From: Stomorhina lunata
Taxonomy: Eukaryota; Arthropoda; Insecta; Diptera; Rhiniidae
Length of the DNA stretch: 64,000 nt
Reading direction: 5' to 3'
Assembly (NCBI GenBank): GCA_933228675.1
Contig: OW121744.1
Coordinates: 56,749,775-56,813,774 of the forward strand
The position numbers and the translations under genes are program-made. The notes beneath the pieces are model-generated. The model ran no database searches. It was not told the DNA's origin and saw nothing but the letters and a program-made list of their open reading frames with translations. Below are positions 35,401 through 46,300 of the stretch, in pieces (the stretch's first letter is position 1; the number at the start of each line of letters is the position of its first letter).

Positions 35401-36535
35401 TTTAATGCCAGCATGTTTGCTTTGCCGTTTATGCAACAATTGGCGGCGCAAGGCAATAGTGTCAATAAGACAGGTAATTACAACTATTTATAGTCCTATA
35501 TCTGTGGCTTGGTGCTAAAAGGGAAAATGTAAAAAAAACTAGTTATGAGAAAATTTGATTTAAAATGTTTATTTCCCATATAAATTTATTGTAACATTGC
35601 CCAGAAAAACCCTTATAAAACTGTTCCGAGTTGAGTTGGAGATTAGCTATTAAAGCCAAATAAAAGAGGGTAAAGAAGGGAATCTAGTGTAATGATTAAC
35701 TCAAAACAGCAAAAAATTGACATTGGCTCTTTAAGCAACAAGCCAAAGATATGATGCTTAACAAACACAAAAACATTTTCATATTTGTATTTTTTAACTT
35801 TTAGGCAACAATCGCGCTCAATCCCTTATGGATCTCAGATGTACCCTACCGGGTCTTTACAATCCCCGCTATGCGCTGGAGAACAGCGACGAAAAGAATG
35901 GCAAATACTTTAATATAACTATAGATGATTTGAAAAATAATCTACAAGACAGTCAAAAACAGCAGCCGCCTTCACTAATTGGTTCAAGTTCGAATGATCC
36001 CATATACTGTTCCATTGAGCCCAAGCAACCCTCACCACCACAACAGAGAAGCCAAAATCCTCAACAACGTGAACCCATGGCTTTGCCTCCTAATGCACAG
36101 GCGCCTCCCGCAAAACTATCACGTAATTGTATATCATTGGAAAATTTGGAGGGTATTAGTAAAGTGCAAAGTGATTTGGCGGCTTATGGCAATAATTTGT
36201 TGCAGAATTATAATCAACAGCAGCAATATTATTTGGCCATGTTGGGCTATATACAGCAACATCAACAGCAGCGCCAGCAGCAGCAGCAGTTGCCCTATAA
36301 TAGCAACATGAATATCTACCGAAGACCTGGTAGTCAAACGAGTCTCAATCAAGTGGCATTTCCAGCTGGAGTTCCCCTGCCTGCTCAATTCCAAAGGCGT
36401 AATTCGCAACAAATGCAATATTATGGTGGCTTTGGCTACAACAACTACACAAATCCCTATATAACAGCAAATAGTAAGTTGTCGTTGGGCAATGAGTCCG
36501 ATGATTATCGTAAATATCGTGATGTGGCTTTATGA
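26470..36535 (+). CDS. Four-transmembrane protein with long disordered Q-rich tail (five exons, 511 aa)
   Basis: Exons by splice site and phase: 26470-26619, 33523-33762, 33838-33938, 35160-35473, 35805-36535. All have GT-AG borders and joined frames. Hydrophobic segments lie at about residues 38-58, 74-96, 100-125 and 139-162, interrupted by charged loops (WILEAKGELPYSAY between TM1 and TM2). The exon 1 to 2 junction falls inside TM1. The remaining about 345 residues are hydrophilic and low in complexity, with a Q-rich patch (QQHQQQRQQQQQ) and PISK/SRR-type segments, probably cytoplasmic. The compact four-TM part recalls insect tetraspan families such as DUF4728/pasiflora-like proteins, but I cannot name an orthologue. 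Intron 1 is 6.9 kb and satellite-filled; intron 3 carries a LINE fragment. AATAAA follows at 36862-36867. Confidence 0.85.
26870..26985. repeat. Degenerate GACTTAAGAAACGAACT repeats, left flank of satellite
   Basis: Copies of AAAGACTTAAGMAACRAACT with AT-rich spacers occur here and again at 31080-31560, bracketing the main satellite inside intron 1. Confidence 0.55.
26990..29524. repeat. Intronic satellite, block 1 (29 bp palindromic monomer, about 300 bp higher-order unit)
   Basis: The monomer is close to TATAGGAAATTTTGAAAA then TTTCCCATTTT (29 bp). Its core GGAAATTTTGAAAATTTCC is a perfect dyad around a central base. A higher-order unit marked by TTAAATTATATTAATAATTT recurs at about 27362, 27662, 27980, 28306, 28695, 28978 and 29260, spacing about 270-390 bp. 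The block lies wholly within intron 1 of the four-TM gene, so it should be transcribed. Confidence 0.9.
29525..29700. repeat. Dispersed repeat interrupting the satellite
   Basis: About 170 bp of non-satellite sequence (CCGTTCGGAGCCGGAGTTAA, AGTAGGTCCCTTTCAATAAG, TAGAATCGGATGCAGTGCAT). Its inverse occurs at 63200-63345 near the right edge. It looks like a LINE-derived piece, but I cannot assign it. Confidence 0.65.
29700..31000. repeat. Intronic satellite, block 2, including an inverted segment
   Basis: Monomers run in the same direction as block 1 to about 30240. They then switch to the opposite strand (TATAAAAATGGGAAATTTTT-type units) until about 31000, and are more diverged than in block 1. 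Confidence 0.8.
31080..31560. repeat. GACTTAAGAAACGAACT-type degenerate repeats
   Basis: Repeats such as AAGACTTAAGAAACGAACTT, AAGACTTAGGAAACAAACTT and AGACATAAGAAACAAACTC lie at irregular 50-80 bp spacing between the two satellite stretches. Confidence 0.6.
31615..31735. repeat. Single degenerate copy of the 132 bp foldback-arm unit
   Basis: TTTGATCATGTTGCG, GGAGCCACTGAAATTTATTT, AAAATGAATTGAAACGTACA and CCGACTAAGGTTTCT follow the order of the 23820-24640 units. Confidence 0.65.
31740..33400. repeat. Intronic satellite, block 3
   Basis: This is the purest run of the 29 bp monomer (31855-32290 and 32780-33060) in forward orientation, decaying toward both ends. Because 29 is not divisible by 3, an 87 bp period produces chance open frames, for example on the minus strand at 31779-32036. 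These are not genes. Confidence 0.9.
34570..35060 (-). mobile_element. LINE endonuclease fragment in intron 3 of the four-TM gene
   Basis: The minus strand encodes remnants such as NQIDHILINS (about 34985-34955), RRGADINSDLHLVTCKVRL (about 34925-34865) and DNWNQKDIASINKI. This is the C-terminal part of an APE-type endonuclease domain with its SDH/SDL active-site region, from RTE-like elements. Several stops are present. It lies between exons 3 and 4 and is spliced out. Confidence 0.7.
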
Positions 36536-36861
36536 GATTAGGAAGATAGAGGCAGGGGGAGAAGTAGAGATTTTAAATAACAAAATCACTAAAAATGAAA
36601 TTAATTAAATTAAGGTGCTAAATACTTGTGCTGCTTTAAACAGAGTGTAATTTCAAGTCATTATATTTTATATAACATTTTACAATTATTTTTTTTTTTA
36701 TATATATAATTTTTTTATTTATATTCCTAGTTCAGTTTAAAATGTTTATAAATTCATTAATTATCTAAAAAATTTTGTTATTATTTTAGTTTAATACTTT
36801 GTTTTGTTGATAAAGAGATTTACTCAAATGAATAATAATGATAATAATTATAAATTTATAC

Positions 36862-36867
36862 AATAAA
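36862..36867 (+). promoter_or_regulatory. Poly(A) signal of the four-TM gene
   Basis: AATAAA about 327 nt after the stop codon, in an AT-rich 3' UTR. Confidence 0.5.
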
Positions 36868-37093
36868 GCAAAATAATTCCAACGTTAGCCAAAGATCAAA
36901 AACTAACTCAAGTTAAAAACCAACTATATATAATTTTTATTAAAATTTGATTAAAAAAAATATAAAGAAAATATGATTTGGACGACAATATTATTTGTTA
37001 GTTAAAATTGTTACTTAAATTTTTCATAAATTAACAAATTTTCTGTTTTCTTACTTTTTAAAATTAATTTTTTTAAAACAACGATTATTTTAC

Positions 37094-37099
37094 TTTATT
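37094..37099 (-). promoter_or_regulatory. Poly(A) signal of FAM21
   Basis: AATAAA on the minus strand about 205 nt after the FAM21 stop codon. Confidence 0.5.
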
Positions 37100-37302
37100 T
37101 AAATTTAGGTTTATCTTAACAGATTTCTTTTTTTTTTGTAAATACTTGTAATAATTATTTTAAAATAAACTTAATTCGTTATACGAATCTCAATGCACTT
37201 TTTCGTTTTGTTTTCTTTAACTAATTAATAATAGTAGAATAGTAAATAACAACTTTTGTTCAATGATAGCGAATATTAAAACTTTAAAATTTTCTTAAAA
37301 AT

Positions 37303-40300
37303 TTATAATAAATCAGCTAAGGGATTGTCCGCAACGGATTTCGTTTTAGTGACATCTACCGGAGCAGCATTTGGTTTAGAAGTTGGTGTTGTTTTTAAAG
37401 TTGGTTTAATTGTAGCTAAAATAAAAAAAAATTGTAAATTAGTCTGTTATTTAAATAAAGAAATTACAAAAAATCATAAAATAATGGAGGTTTTTCTTTC
37501 ACTTCAAATGCTTACGATTTTCGATTATGACGATGTTGCAGAAAATAAGAAATATCATAAAATATTTTCATGCTAAACTTTAACAAAAGAACCTAAGTGC
37601 TGAGACCGAAACCATTTTATTCACCCCAAGTGAAATTAAAAAAATTATCTGCAAACTTAGTCCCGTTTGACACGAATCAGGTTTTCTTGGTCAGTTTTTC
37701 TTTAAATTTCTTTTGAATTTGCATTCATGTTCACACACAAACATTTTCTTCATCAGTTTTCATTTAATTTTCCTTAAATTTCATACAAATTTTCATAATT
37801 TTCGTAAACTTGATAGTGAGAAAAAACTGACAGAATTAAAATTGAGCAAACCTGACCGTGCTCAATTTTAATTCTGTCAGTTTTTTCTCATACAAATTCA
37901 AGACTTGATAAGCCAAACCTGACTAATGTAAAAGTAGACCCATGAAAGCTCTAACGCATAGGCTTAATATGTCCCGGTCTAACATATAGATGGCGCTAGT
38001 TTTATTGCATTCAACATTTTTATATCAGCCGTCAAACAGAATGGGAGGTATATTGAGGTTGTCATTCCGTCCACATTTTCTCCTATATACATACCTTTAT
38101 CGGAAACCATTTAATATTCTAATATCTTATATATAAAATTATCTATCTATATAGTACACTTATATAAAATGTTAACGTGACTGACTGATTCATCATCGAT
38201 CAGCTTAAACGGCTAATTATCTCCGGAAGTAACGCGATAGGATCAAAAATGAAATTCTGTTTGAGTCAGCTACAAAAATAAGAAGACACGCGTTTGGTAC
38301 TTTTTTGGAAAATAGGAAAAAGAAAAACACGAAAAAGAAATATCAAACAAGTGTTTAGTACTTTTCTAAAATCTTATATTCAAAGAGAAGCTTCTTATAC
38401 AAGAAATCAAGTGTCTGAAGTCCCAAGAACAGCCGAAACTGAACACATTTTACCTAGTGTAACGAAAAATCGTGTTAGAGCACCTGCCGCCAGGAGACCT
38501 TCTACACGCAGGGCCAGGCAAGAAAATTATCGTAAAAGTTTAATCGAAGAAGAAGATATTTCAAAAAGTAGCAATGTTACTAACTATGAAAGCCCATACA
38601 AAACAACAAATTTACCAACAGAAGATGACATTTCCAAAAACTCGTTGATATCAGAGGAATCTTCTAATAATAACCTGCCTAAGCAACTAAACAAAAATAT
38701 ATTTGACAACAAACCTAAAGATGTGGCTAATATTTCCCATATAAACCAATGCATAACCGAGTCCAAATACAAGGAACCAATCAAGTTCTCCGAAACGGAT
38801 ACTTTTAAACAGAATTCAACTAGTTCTAAATTAAATGATTCAAGCAAAGGTAATAATTTACAAGATATTAATGCAATAAAATCAAAGTCGACATCTCTAA
38901 AGAGTACCCTGCTTTTTGATGAAGAAGATGAAGATGACGATGAGTTATTTAAACATATCAAAACTTCTAAAACCAGCCCGAACAAAAAGGAAGATCAAAC
39001 CAAAGAGAATCAAACAAAGATTACTGGAAAAAATACTGAACTAAACTTTGCAAATCAAGCCATTAATCGTTCAACAAATAGCTCTAATTTGGAAGTCACA
39101 AAAGATCATTCTTCGTCACAAACTGTAAAAGAAGATATATCAGATATAGTCGTACATAATGAATCACCAAAAGCCTCCGACAGCGAAAAACAAAAGATTA
39201 TATCAATTAAAGCTAATGTAAATGCTTCAAAATCTAAGCAAACTGAAACTAAACCTGAAATTAGTACTCCATCAACCTTAATGAAAGTAAAATCCTCATT
39301 TTTGGACGATGTTGAAGATGACGATGATTTATTTAAGAGCACTCTTCAAAAGTCCCAAAATCCTATAAGTTCTAAGAACAACAGCAATATAAATGCCAAA
39401 TCTAAATTTAAATCCTTCCTAGACAGTGAAAGTGAAGATGAAAGTTTCAAAGTAGCTGGACTACAAAAAGAATCAACCGCTCGTAATTCATCAATACCCT
39501 CTACTTCGAAGCCGGTGGCATCTTCTGTACAAACATCAACAAATACAAATGCTAAATTATTTAGTGATTCCGATACAGATAGTGATGATTTGTTTGGAAA
39601 ATTATCAACAACTAAAAGAAAAAACTGACAGAATTAAAATTGAGCAAACCTGACCGTGCTCAATTTTAATTCTGTCAGTTTTTTCTCATACAAATTCAAG
39701 ACTTGATAAGCCAAACCTGACTAATGTAAAAGTAGACCCATGAAAGCTCTAACGCATAGGCTTAATATGTCCCGGTCTAACATATAGATGGCGCTAGTTT
39801 TATTGCATTCAACATTTTTATATCAGCCGTCAAACAGAATGGGAGGTATATTGAGGTTGTCATTCCGTCCACATTTTCTCCTATATACATACCTTTATCG
39901 GAAACCATTTAATATTCTAATATCTTATATATAAAATTATCTATCTATATAGTACACTTATATAAAATGTTAACGTGACTGACTGATTCATCATCGATCA
40001 GCTTAAACGGCTAATTATCTCCGGAAGTAACGCGATAGGATCAAAAATGAAATTCTGTTTGAGTCAGCTACAAAAATAAGAAGACACGCGTTTGGTACTT
40101 TTTTGGAAAATAGGAAAAAGAAAAACACGAAAAAGAAATATCAAACAAGTGTTTAGTACTTTTCTATTTAGCGGGTTAAAAAAAGTAAAAATGAGAAAAC
40201 AAATTTAAGAGTATGTTCTTTGTTTCTTATCTTAGGAATAGAAACAAAACTGAAATGTATCTGAGATCAGTAGTAAAAATTAAAGGAAATGCATTCGAAA

Positions 40301-43300
40301 CTTTTTGAAAATTTGGCCGTTTAACGGGTAGAAAAGAGATGAATTAGTAGCCTTATATCTCTGAAACTAACAGTGATACAAAATTGAAAATTGAAAGTAA
40401 TCTGCTTCGAAAATAAAAAACACGTATTTGGTCCTTTTTTAAAAAATATTGAACACATGTTTGGTACTTTTACAAACAAATTTTCAAGGGTAGGATTTTT
40501 AATTTTTAAACTTTGAACATCTTTTAAACCAATGAAGTCAGAAATTTAATTTATTGACGGGTCGATTCACATTAAAGAAATATAAGACACGTGTTTGGTA
40601 CTTTTTTCAACTTAGGTGGTAAAAAAGGGAAAAATCGGTAACATATCTTCGAAACTGAAAAAGTTAGAAACGAAATTAGTCTTAGATCAGCAGTAAAACA
40701 GGGTAGAAAAGGGAAAAATTCGTAACGTCATATCTCCGAAAGTAACATCTATAGAAAGAAATAAGGAGACACATGCATGGGATAAAAGGAGATGAAAATG
40801 AACTTTTGGTACTTTTTTGATCCAAATATACCTTTTGAGCCAAATAATATATTCAGAAACAAAATTTATACTGCAATCAATAAACATAAAACAAATATCA
40901 AATACGCATCTGGTACTTTTTTGACTAATCTATAGATATAAAATTCTAACGTGACTGTTTGACTGATTCATCATCACCCAGCATAAACGGATGAGGCTAT
41001 TTATTTATAGACGGGTCGGTTCACATTAAAGAAATATAAGACATGTGTTTGGTACTTTTTTCAATTTAGGTGGCTTTTCGACTAATGGTAAAAAAACGGA
41101 AAATAATTCTTAAGGACTGGCACTTCTGCGATATTACCAATATTATCGCAGTTACAACAACAACAGTGAGGAGAAAATATATGTCGATAGTTAGGCTGCC
41201 CTTAAGGCGCAGCAAGGATAAAGCATTAACTCGAAACATGGTATGAAATATAGATTTAACGCTCAAATATTGGAAAAAAACTGTGTTGGGTTCTAAGTCA
41301 TTGCGACATACGAAATTTCAATGCGATAACGAAATTGCCGACGAGGCCGCAAGGCTTGGCTCGAGCCAAGACTTGAGTCAAAGAGTAATGAATATACCCT
41401 ATTTGTCACTTTTATATGGTAATTAAGTCTTGGATCAGCAAGGAAGCGATAAGGGCCTGGAGCGAAATGGTAGCCTGTATAATATCTAGTTCGCTGTGGC
41501 TCAAATTAGATATAGTTGTTGCTAGATCTTAACAGTAATAATCTTAGAAGATGCGTAGGCTTTCTAAACGGCAACTGTGCCCTAAACTCTAGGCTAAACA
41601 AGTGAGATATCAGCATTCCAGACATTTTCAGAACTCGTTCGAATCGGTGAAACACATTCTCTGTCACTGTCCAAGACTCAAATATTTAGCCGATAGGTTT
41701 CATGTAGAGCGACAGGGTTTATAGGAGTGTAAACCAAATAAGGATTTATAATAGACCTAGATAAGTCTTTATTTATTAGGTTTCTTTATAATAATTTCCT
41801 CTATCACTATCCTCAGATTTCTATATACTTACTTGCCAGCCTTTTTGCTTACCAATACTTCTTCTTCACAATAGACCCTAAGGGTCTCCGAGTGAAGGCT
41901 ACATTCTGACACTACCTTTCTAACTCAATCTAATCTACAAAAATATATAAACCATAAAATAATGCTTTACACTTACCATTTTCCGATACTGTTGCTCTTG
42001 CAGCACCACTCCCAAATAAATCATCTTCATCACTGTCTAAATCACTAAAAAGGCTGCTATTTGATTGGGCAACAGTTGCTTTTTCTTTAACGCCCTTTGA
42101 AGAAATTTGAGTCTGTGGAGTTTTAGTAACACTAGCAGAGGCACTAAGAAAATCTTCACTGTCACTCTCATCACCAAATAAATTGGCTTGGACTTGGACA
42201 CTTGAAAGGGTTTTAGCTGAGACATTTGATGGTGTTTTATTTAAAGGTTCTGTCGCAGAAGCTTTAGCATTTTTAGTTTTAGTTGTTGATAATTTTCCAA
42301 ACAAATCATCACTATCTGTATCGGAATCACTAAATAATTTAGCATTTGTATTTGTTGATGTTTGTACAGAAGATGCCACCGGCTTCGAAGTAGAGGGTAT
42401 TGATGAATTACGAGCGGTTGATTCTTTTTGTAGTCCAGCTACTTTGAAACTTTCATCTTCACTTTCACTGTCTAGGAAGGATTTAAATTTAGATTTGGCA
42501 TTTATATTGCTGTTGTTCTTAGAACTTATATGATTTTGGGACTTTTGAAGAGTGCTCTTAAATAAATCATCGTCATCTTCAACATCGTCCAAAAATGAGG
42601 ATTTTACTTTCATTAAGGTTGATGGAGTACTAATTTCAGGTTTAGTTTCAGTTTGCTTAGATTTTGAAGCATTTACATTAGCTTTAATTGATATAATCTT
42701 TTGTTTTTCGCTGTCGGAGGCTTTTGGTGATTCATTATGTACGACTATATCTGATATATCTTCTTTTACAGTTTGTGACGAAGAATGATCTTTTGTGACT
42801 TCCAAATTAGAGCTATTTGTTGAACGATTAATGGCTTGATTTGCAAAGTTTAGTTCAGTATTTTTTCCAGTAATCTTTGTTTGATTCTCTTTGGTTTGAT
42901 CTTCCTTTTTGTTCGGGCTGGTTTTAGAAGTTTTGATATGTTTAAATAACTCATCGTCATCTTCATCTTCTTCATCAAAAAGCAGGGTACTCTTTAGAGA
43001 TGTCGACTTTGATTTTATTGCATTAATATCTTGTAAATTATTACCTTTGCTTGAATCATTTAATTTAGAACTAGTTGAATTCTGTTTAAAAGTATCCGTT
43101 TCGGAGAACTTGATTGGTTCCTTGTATTTGGACTCGGTTATACCTTGGTTTATATGGGAAATATTAGCCACATCTTTAGGTTTGTTGTCAAATATATTTT
43201 TGTTTAGTTGCTTAGGCAGGTTATTATTAGAAGATTCCTCTGATATCAACGAGTTTTTGGAAATGTCATCTTCTGTTGGTAAATTTGTTGTTTTGTATGG

Positions 43301-46300
43301 GCTTTCATAGTTAGTAACATTGCTACTTTTTGAAATATCTTCTTCTTCGATTAAACTTTTACGATAATTTTCTTGCCTGGCCCTGCGTGTAGAAGGTCTC
43401 CTGGCGGCAGGTGCTCTAACACGATTTTTCGTTACACTAGGTAAAATGTGTTCAGTTTCGGCTGTTCTTGGGACTTCAGACACTTGATTTCTTGTATAAG
43501 AAGCTTCTCTTTGAATATAAGATTTTGGTGATTTAACATCGTTTTCATTAGATTTTAAGTCATTAGATTTAACAGTTTCACCTTTCGCCGTACGTGGGGT
43601 ATTATTAGCTCCTGGTAACAAAGCTTGAACGTTTATATTTATATGAGGCATTTGGAGTTTAGATACTGGACGTTTTGCTGAAGTAACAGTAGCAGATTTA
43701 ATGTCTGGTTTAATAAGAGCCTCCTCTAGCTTAGCAGCTATTGCTGAACCTTTTAGTTGATAGTCATCAGGTTTGTCATCAGATTCGGTCTTAAGATCTT
43801 CAAGTTTTGAAGAGATTATGGAACCCTTAACTTCAATATAATTTTGTTTTATTTCAGCAACCTTGTTATCTAAAGAATCTTTAGCAATAGAACTAAATTC
43901 GTTTGTAATTGGAGGTGGGTCTTCACTGAATACAGAATGTATGGGTATTTCTTTATCCATTTGATTTTGATTTAAAGCCATTAAAGTTTCATTGAAATCA
44001 TCATAGAATACACTATGTAAACGTTTGGTTGGATTTGTATAGTTGTGTGAATTGGAAGCATGAGAAATGCCACCATCATCATCTACATCATCATCATCGG
44101 GAGGTATGTCGCTAAATAATTGCAGTCCTGTATATAAATTATTTGACTTATTTTCCGCACTATCTGCTTGATTATTGCTGCTACTTGCCACAGGTACTTT
44201 GGGTAATTCGGGTTCATATATATCATTTTCTAAATCAATAGCATTGTAGTTGGTATTAATATTATCGGGCTTTTTCGAAACAATTTCGAAAAATTCATCA
44301 TCATCCTCTGGAGGTTCATCTGAGAATAGTATTGAATTAAAATCATATTTAATGGACGTATTTGATTGCTGATTCTCTTGTAATAAAGCGGAATCTGGAC
44401 TATTTTCAAGTGTGACTACTTTATTATTTGATATTTGTTGTATTTCTTTTCTCGGGGGATCATTTGATGGTTCCATGTCATTATTATTCCTTATTAGTTT
44501 TTCATCAGTTTTATGTATTATCAAATCATGTTCTGTCGCTTTGTCTTTTGGTGTATCTGAAGTTTCTCCTTCAATTATTTTCTCTTTTTGTAAAATATTT
44601 GTAAAATTGGCGCTAGCTTCTGCAATGACTTTTTGCTCATTTTCCTCCGATTTAGGTTTTTGTAAAAGATCAGCTGTTACCGAAAGTTCTCCCGTGGGGT
44701 CAGCTTTTTGCCTAATTTCCTCCGATTTAGGTTCTTGTAAAAGATCCGCTGTGATCGAAATTTCTTTCCTGGGTTCTGCTTTTTGCCCAATTTCCTCCGA
44801 TTTAGGTTTTTGTAAAAGATCAGCCGTTACCGAAAGTTCTCCTGTGGGGTCACCTTTTTGCCTAATTTCCTCCGATTTAGGTTTTTGTGAAAGAGCCGCT
44901 GTGATCGAAAGTTCTTTCCTGGGATCAGCTATTGCCGTATTGGAATTTTTGGGCCGAGTTGCTATTAGTTCGTCAGGTGGCGAAGATCCAAATATCTTGG
45001 ACATCTCTTCCGTTTTGTTGATATTTGTAACTGAGTTTGTTAAACTATTTTGAGTACTGTCAACCTCTCTTAAAGCTTTTGTGGAATTATCTTGAAAATC
45101 TATCTCGTTTGCTGTTAATTTAGGTTTCTCATTTATAGTTTCAATAGATTTTTTCTTATTTTCTTCTAAAATTGTCTTATTGAAAGGTAGCCCAATAGTT
45201 TGTTGTTGTTTCTCTTGATTTTGTTTGGGTTTGTTAGAAAATAAATCATCATCTTCATCTTCTTCGAAATCATCAAAAATATTAATTTTCTTAGATATTT
45301 TTTTCTCTGCCTTTAAAGCATCCGCTTGAGGAGATTCCTCCAGGTCATCAAACAAATTTGTAGATTTATTATTCTTAAGAAGATCATCAATTGCATCGAT
45401 AGGTGGAACTTTGGATTCTGATTTTTGAATCTTGGGCATATCTTCTATTTTTTCTGTAGCCAACACTTGATCGTTATCTATTAATTTAGATTTAACTAAT
45501 ATTTCATGTTTTGCTGGTTCATCTTTTTTCGTTTTGCTAAAAACTAAATCATCCTTAATCTTTTTAGAGTCATTAAAAATGTCTGGTATATTATTATTGG
45601 GCTCTTTAAATTTAGAAACTTCAGCCGATATTGGTTTCTTCGTTTCATCCTTGTGAGTTTTATCGAAAAATATATTATCTTTGATATCCTCTTGATCATT
45701 AAATATATTTTGTCTTTTATTATTTGCATAACTTTTTTTAGAAGCTGTAGTGACTTTTTGTTCATCAGGCTTATTATCAAATAACGAAGTTTTACTCAAA
45801 GAATGTTTGGTTGCTTCCTTAGACTCGGACTTCTTAATAAAAGCCTTTAAGAAATCATCATCGTCATCACTGTCTTCAAACAGGGACTTTGATTTTTGAG
45901 TTATACTTTCTACTATAGAAGATTTAACAGCAGATAAACTTTCTTTTTCCTTTTCTTTAGGTTTATTTAAATCTAAAAATAAATCATTTTTAACCACTTC
46001 ATCCTCATCATCATCGAAAAGATTGACAGTTTTACGTTTTATTTGCTGACCAGATGATATGGAAGAAGAACAAGTGCTAGGTATTCGTATATCTTCTGGT
46101 GGTTCAGAAAATAAATCAACAAAGGGTGGCGGCTGGTTTCTAACTCTTGGTTTTTCTAGACTAATATTACGATTTTTAATATCAGGAGTAGGTAAAGTAT
46201 TTTGGGCTGCTGAGGACACCGATGAAGAAGATGTTGAAGAATGTAAATCTTCTGGTGGTTCGGAAAATAAATCCACGTATGCTTGAGGTTTTCTTTTATG

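Larger units (their letters stand above)
36536..37302. other. Overlapping 3' regions of two convergent genes
   Basis: Only 767 bp separate the stop codons of the four-TM gene (+) and FAM21 (-). AATAAA on the plus strand lies at 36862-36867, and AATAAA on the minus strand at 37094-37099. No coding sequence lies between. Confidence 0.7.

Noticed and set aside
37819..37900. 27 bp hairpin followed by T-run as a transcription terminator
   Set aside because: Intrinsic terminators are a bacterial feature. Here the hairpin is part of a 550 bp repeat present twice.
42183..43310. Plus-strand frames with poly-Ser runs, and similar frames at 38584-39342 (-) and 44412-45053 (+)
   Set aside because: They are antisense shadows of acidic (GAT/GAA-rich) FAM21 coding sequence.
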